NCBI GenBank assembly: GCA_039933315.1 | Contig: JBDTOI010000092.1 | Location: forward strand, 1 to 15,804 | Direction: 5' to 3' | Source: DASXRU01 sp039933315 | GTDB taxonomy: Bacteria > Acidobacteriota > Blastocatellia > Pyrinomonadales > Pyrinomonadaceae | DNA length: 15,804 nucleotides | In this document: in pieces, positions 12,169 to 15,804 of the stretch | How the letters are laid out: each line of letters starts with the position of its first letter | Numbering within the stretch: the first letter of the stretch is position 1 | Notes under the pieces: generated by a model | Seen by the model: the letters and a program-made list of their open reading frames with translations, nothing else | Told to the model about the DNA's origin: nothing | Database searches by the model: none | Made by a program: the position numbers and the translations under genes

Positions 12169-14367
12169 TTATTTCACCGGCGCCTTCTCTCCATTCACCC
12201 CCGGCAGATTCATCTGATTGCGGAAGAGGTTCAAAAGTAGCAGCGTGCCGATCCCACCTCCGCCGGCGCCATCCGCTCCTCCTCCGGAAGCCATAATGTC
12301 CGGAGTGATGCGCACGCCCTTCTCGCCAATCACTTTCAAGACCTCGACCAGAGCCACACCCTGGGCTCCCAGCGCGTTGACCTGCTCACGATAAGCAACG
12401 CCCTGCGCTTCGCCCATCAACCGAACCTTCTCGGCTTCGGCCTTGCCGGTTTGCGAAATGTAATGGGCCTCGCCCTCGCCTTCCGACTTGCGCTGTTCGG
12501 CCCGCTTGCCGGCGATTTCCACGCCCACCGTAGCGACCATCAGATCCTTCTGGTTATCGGCTTGCGACTTGGTCCGTTCCAACTGGATGCGTTTCTCTTC
12601 CGCTTCCCGTTGCGCGTTGTACATGTTCTGGCGCTGCTCGGCCAGAATCTTCTCAGTCTGCGTTTTCATCAACTCTTCCGGTAGATGAATGTGGCAGATC
12701 AGCACGTTGACCACATCGACGTGATACTTGAGCAGGTGCGCTCGCACGCGGGCTTCGGCGCGCTCCTGTTCTTCGTGCCGGTTTTGCAGGTAAGCCATGG
12801 CCGAAGATTCGGACGCCTGGTTGCGGAAGATAGAGTCAATCAGGGGATGCATCACGTTTTGAATCAAACGATCGATGCCGCCAATCTTGGCCACCATGAA
12901 CGGCGCATCTTCAGGTTTGACGCGAAAGACTACGCGCACTTCCAACTGCATGGTGAAGCCGTCTTTCGAGATCACCTCGAAAGGATTGAAGGTGTTGGCA
13001 ACTTCGCCCGAAGTCCACTCCACCGTCAGGTTGGTGGTGGGAATAATGATTGGCGTAATCGCCAATGTGTTCACGTAGTAGCGCCCCGGGCCAACCACAG
13101 TTTCCTGTATGCCGCGATAACCTTCGGGCACGACATAGGCTTCGTGCGCTCCTTCGTCCAGCCGTCGATCCGCGGGGTCGCCGCTGCGCATTTCGACCTT
13201 GATCTCTTCGGCCGTCCGCCTGTCGTCGATCCTGTCCAGCCGGGCTGCGGTTTCCTCCGCTTGCTCCTTCTCTTCGCGTTCCATTCTTTCCCGCACCTTT
13301 GCGGCCATTTTGCGGCGAATGTCATCGGAAGGGTCTTTGCCGGTGTTGGAGACTATGACCGCGACCTCGCCCGGCTTCACTTCCTTGGCGCTTTCCGGAA
13401 TGACTTTGAACAGCAGTGGATTGATGTAATAGGTGCCCGGTAGCAGGATGTCTTTCTGCGGACCGCGCTGTCCCAGGCCATCAATGAATTCATGGCCGTC
13501 CTGAAAGTTGTCGTGACCTGCCACGGATTCGGCGACGTAGTCCTTTGGATTCAACGGCGAACCGTCCAGCGCTTCAACCAAACCGATCTGGTTCTCGTTT
13601 ATGACGGTGGCGTCGAACAATCGCACCCCGAACAACCCCGGCTTCACTTCCTGACTGCCCTCAAACGGTAAGGACTGCGTCAGGATGCGATAGGTGCCAG
13701 GCGTCAGGATATCGACTTGCGGCCCACGCTGACCTCCGGATGAAGCGAACAATTCAGCATTCTGAAAGTTGAGGTGTCCGGTAATTGATTTACCGAGCAG
13801 GCGACCGGCATCGAGCGACGCTCCGTCAGCTGCCATTACTACGCCTACCTTGCCCTGCGGAATGACTGTCGTATTGCCGACCGAAACCCGAAACAGATAA
13901 GGGTGAATCGGCCACAATCCTGGCGGTAAGGTCCGCAGTTGAATGCCTTTGACGCCGCCCTGCTTGATAAACGCAATCGGGTCCTGAAAGTTGTTGTGCG
14001 CATTCTGCGCGCGATCGGGGGCGAAGATCTTGCCGGGGGCCATTGGCTCGCCATCGATTGCCTCGACCACTCCCAGTTCGTCCGCGCCGATTTCGATTAA
14101 AGGCACTTTGCGCACTATCTTCTCAAAAGGGTACTTGATCAGGTGCAGACCGGGCTTCAGCACATCCGCCTGGATGCCAACTTCGCCTTCCGTGGCTACT
14201 ACCCTTCCGGGAGGCATCTTCGAACCGATATAGCGCCTCTCCTTGATGGCAATTTCGCGAGGGCCGACGTTGACCAGGATACGCCGCAGGATTACCAGCA
14301 ACACAATGAAGAGAACGAGAGCGCCCAGTAGGGTTGGGAGCAAAGAAATAATGTCAAAGTTTTCCAT
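12169..14367 (-). CDS. SPFH/flotillin-like membrane protein with N-terminal tandem beta modules
   Basis: 732 residues. One N-terminal transmembrane helix (about 8-30) is followed by RR, placing the bulk on the cytoplasmic side, as in flotillins with this topology. Tandem modules of about 65-85 residues follow, starting near 96, 171 and 258. Each has the pattern (I/V)G(V/L)V-x-A-x-DG, then NFQ(D/N) (126-129, 200-203, 287-290), then RGPQ-x-DIL-x-PGTY in modules 2 and 3. Degenerate modules sit at about 61-90 and 332-442, the latter split by a charged helix (352-400). The SPFH domain spans about 410-560, and a coiled coil rich in Ala, Glu and Gln about 565-665. The tail is glycine-rich (694-706), then hydrophobic. 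SPFH proteins form membrane-bound rings or scaffolds. GGAGG (complement of 14378-14382), 10 bases before the ATG, fixes the start. It is co-directional with the preceding gene, 45 bases away, so probably one transcript. No NfeD partner is present. Confidence 0.88.
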   Translation of the reverse strand: MENFDIISLLPTLLGALVLFIVLLVILRRILVNVGPREIAIKERRYIGSKMPPGRVVATEGEVGIQADVLKPGLHLIKYPFEKIVRKVPLIEIGADELGVVEAIDGEPMAPGKIFAPDRAQNAHNNFQDPIAFIKQGGVKGIQLRTLPPGLWPIHPYLFRVSVGNTTVIPQGKVGVVMAADGASLDAGRLLGKSITGHLNFQNAELFASSGGQRGPQVDILTPGTYRILTQSLPFEGSQEVKPGLFGVRLFDATVINENQIGLVEALDGSPLNPKDYVAESVAGHDNFQDGHEFIDGLGQRGPQKDILLPGTYYINPLLFKVIPESAKEVKPGEVAVIVSNTGKDPSDDIRRKMAAKVRERMEREEKEQAEETAARLDRIDDRRTAEEIKVEMRSGDPADRRLDEGAHEAYVVPEGYRGIQETVVGPGRYYVNTLAITPIIIPTTNLTVEWTSGEVANTFNPFEVISKDGFTMQLEVRVVFRVKPEDAPFMVAKIGGIDRLIQNVMHPLIDSIFRNQASESSAMAYLQNRHEEQERAEARVRAHLLKYHVDVVNVLICHIHLPEELMKTQTEKILAEQRQNMYNAQREAEEKRIQLERTKSQADNQKDLMVATVGVEIAGKRAEQRKSEGEGEAHYISQTGKAEAEKVRLMGEAQGVAYREQVNALGAQGVALVEVLKVIGEKGVRITPDIMASGGGADGAGGGGIGTLLLLNLFRNQMNLPGVNGEKAPVK

Positions 14368-14412
14368 GGTAAAGACTCCTCCTTTGGATCCTTGAGGCCG
14401 AATGTGTTTCTG

Positions 14413-15081
14413 TCAGTCCTTGCCGAACGCTTTGAGATCGCGTCGGGCCTCAGCAAGACTGCGTTTCAAAACAAAGCCTGCGCCCGAACTTCTGGCGGGC
14501 GAGGTTAGTGTCCAGAATTCACCTTCGAGAATGGCCTGTAACTCTGTGGCAGAGATGTCAGACAGACTGCCACTGCGCCAACTCTCCATGACAGTTTTCA
14601 CTGCCGTGTCATAGATCTCCGGATCGTTGGAAAGTGCGGCGACGTGCAGCATCTTTGCAGTTGAGTTTCGATCGGGTGATTCGCGCCATGATTCGATTAA
14701 CGTTGCCGCCAACTTTCTATTCACCGGGAGCTCATTTCGCGTCACATGAGACACGAGGGAAAGGGTTTGGGCCGCTGACTCGGTTTTAGCTACCAGACTG
14801 TCAAGCACCTCGTCATAGATTGCGACGCTGCCGGACCGATGGGCTTCTTCTAAAGCACTTTTGTCCCCCTGGCCGGCGCGATCTAAAAGCGCCTTTCGAC
14901 GCACTTCGGCGTCGCCATTCTCCAGCTGGTTTAACGGTTGATCATAATCAAATAATCCACGTGGTTCTGGAGGTGGCGGTAACTCCAGGGCTGGAGCTGT
15001 ATTAGCGGGCTTCTGCCAAAAATAGAGAGCTACTGCGAATAATCCCAGGAGAAAAACTGAAGTAATGAGAAAGGTGACCAT
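14413..15081 (-). CDS. Single-pass membrane protein with helical-repeat domain, unknown
   Basis: 222 residues. I do not recognise the family. An N-terminal transmembrane segment (about 3-22) is followed by WQKP and a proline-rich stretch (LELPPPPEPRG, 32-42). The remainder (about 45-222) is almost all helical, with a likely HEAT- or TPR-like rhythm. TLIESWRESPDRNS (127-140) recurs as TVMESWRSGSLSDI (163-176), 36 residues apart. No catalytic residues stand out. The gene lies directly upstream of the SPFH gene on the same strand with a 45-base gap, and both proteins are predicted to be anchored at their N-termini, so an accessory or adaptor role for the SPFH assembly is plausible but inferred. 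The ATG at 15081 starts at the membrane segment; no Shine-Dalgarno is visible. Confidence 0.75.
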   Translation of the reverse strand: MVTFLITSVFLLGLFAVALYFWQKPANTAPALELPPPPEPRGLFDYDQPLNQLENGDAEVRRKALLDRAGQGDKSALEEAHRSGSVAIYDEVLDSLVAKTESAAQTLSLVSHVTRNELPVNRKLAATLIESWRESPDRNSTAKMLHVAALSNDPEIYDTAVKTVMESWRSGSLSDISATELQAILEGEFWTLTSPARSSGAGFVLKRSLAEARRDLKAFGKD

Positions 15082-15185
15082 TGTGGCCGGCGTACGGTTT
15101 GCGACCCGCTAAAACCCCGTTTGCCGTCTAAATAATAATACGTACGCCCGTCAGAAAAGTTCTCAATCCGGTGAATAAGTGGGCG

Positions 15186-15252
15186 TTTAGAGTACCGACT
15201 TTAGTCGGGTGTTTTGTGGAATTCAAAGCCCGACTAAAGTCGGTACTCTAAA
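15186..15252. repeat. Perfect 24-bp inverted repeat with self-palindromic arms
   Basis: 15186-15209 (starts TTTAGAGTACCGAC) pairs perfectly with 15229-15252, leaving a 19-base loop. Each arm also folds on itself: CCGACT-TT-AGTCGG on the left, CCGACT-AA-AGTCGG on the right. The small hairpins have the same two-base centre as the mini-hairpins at 8855-9092. It fills the gap between the HEAGH protein gene and the 222-residue protein gene, 14 bases past the former's stop. The rest of this gap (15082-15185) has an A/T-rich stretch (TAATAATAATACG) that may hold the promoter of the two-gene unit. Confidence 0.88.
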
Positions 15253-15265
15253 CCACCGCTAAACG

Positions 15266-15787
15266 TCACAACTTGAAACTTGCCTTGCGGGCAAATCGAA
15301 TGGATCTTAGCGCTGCCAGGAGAATAACACTCGTTCCCAACCCACGGAGCACAATGGCGACCACGGCGGTTGATTGAAGTAGATTCAGACTGGTGAGCAG
15401 GTAATTCCAGTCGTGCATGGAATCCCCTCCGCCCAGCAATGGCAGTTGCAATGCCTGCGCATCTGCCGCGTAGACCGACACATTCAAGATGCTCTCCCCC
15501 ACCCAGAAAAGGACCAGCGCTGCCGAATACTGTTGCCGTTGATATAGAAAGTAGGCCCAGAAACCGGCCGGTATGATCAACTGGAAGAGCGAGCCTCCGG
15601 CTATCATCATGAATTCTCCGAGCGGGCTGAAGACCACGTGACCCGCCTCATGAATCACCAGATTCACGCCGTCTATAAAATGCCACTGGTAAGGATCAAA
15701 AGCGCACCAAAAGAAATAGAGCGTGGCGATTACAGCCACCGCCAGCTTCGGCCAGGACCATCCGGATAAATTGGTTGCTTTACCCAC
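15266..15787 (-). CDS. Small integral membrane protein with HEAGH zinc-protease motif (M50-like)
   Basis: At least 173 residues. HEAGH (46-50) lies in a hydrophobic segment, NLVIHEAGHVVF, as in intramembrane site-2-type metalloproteases. Downstream, GGSLFQL (64-70), NVSVYAADA (102-110) and GGGDSMHDW (119-127) are conserved-looking polar islands. D109, or H125 with D126, may give the third metal ligand; the classical NPDG of M50 is absent. About four to five membrane helices are likely (12-30, 57-82, 87-105, 130-150, 150-165). The called start is a GTG at 15787, but the frame stays open to the window edge, so the true start may lie outside and the gene may be cut. It is followed on the same strand by two further membrane-associated proteins. 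Whether it is an active protease is uncertain. Confidence 0.72.
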   Translation of the reverse strand: MGKATNLSGWSWPKLAVAVIATLYFFWCAFDPYQWHFIDGVNLVIHEAGHVVFSPLGEFMMIAGGSLFQLIIPAGFWAYFLYQRQQYSAALVLFWVGESILNVSVYAADAQALQLPLLGGGDSMHDWNYLLTSLNLLQSTAVVAIVLRGLGTSVILLAALRSIRFARKASFKL

Positions 15788-15804
15788 TAAGAAGTCTCGA
15801 GCTG

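Noticed and set aside
12685..13443. 252-codon open frame on the + strand inside the SPFH gene
   Set aside because: It is antisense to a gene with clear domains and Shine-Dalgarno, has no recognisable features and a His/Arg-biased composition expected from a shadow frame.

Overview
The window is a chromosomal stretch from a GC-rich Gram-negative-like bacterium. The best guess is an acidobacterium, perhaps of the Blastocatellia type. This rests on housekeeping genes set singly between intergenic gaps crowded with short palindromic repeats, a DUF1844 protein, and a signal-peptide M48 protease. No 16S rRNA or other decisive marker is present, so the taxonomy is inference. No prophage, CRISPR array, transposase, tRNA or rRNA gene was found.

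Layout. 1-4447 holds aerobic glycerol catabolism: glpD (-) and glpK (-), separated by an opposite-strand secreted TPR protein gene whose two ends both lie in or next to repeat DNA. 4527-5486 is queG (+), divergent from glpK across a 79-base promoter gap that contains a 7-bp dyad. 5487-7872 holds a secreted M48 zinc protease (+) with a good Shine-Dalgarno and an intrinsic terminator. It is bracketed by two same-orientation copies of a ~100-bp hairpin element. 7873-8718 is mazG (-). 8719-9277 carries a cluster of 18-20-nt mini-hairpins. 9278-9844 encodes a DUF1844 protein (+), 10134-10904 a PhnP-like metallo-beta-lactamase-fold hydrolase (+), and 11020-11973 ribF (+). 12169-15787 is a leftward block of three membrane-associated proteins: a small HEAGH-motif integral membrane protein, a single-pass helical protein, and a 732-residue SPFH/flotillin-like protein with an unusual array of tandem beta modules.

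How the genes fit together. GlpK phosphorylates glycerol and GlpD oxidises the product, feeding electrons to the quinone pool. QueG finishes tRNA queuosine synthesis, RibF makes FMN and FAD (FAD being the cofactor of GlpD), and MazG cleans the nucleotide pool. The M48 protease and the leftward membrane block plausibly serve envelope quality control, but that link is inferred from domains and order only.

The most unusual aspect is the intergenic DNA. Almost every gap contains an inverted repeat, and at least six sequence-unrelated families occur in 15.8 kb. Two gaps share a homologous ~125-bp core, and in both the core sits inside a second, gap-specific pair of inverted arms. Several repeats run up to or into start and stop codons. 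The best candidates for something undescribed are this nested repeat architecture, the mini-hairpins with compensating stem changes, and the SPFH protein with its upstream partner.
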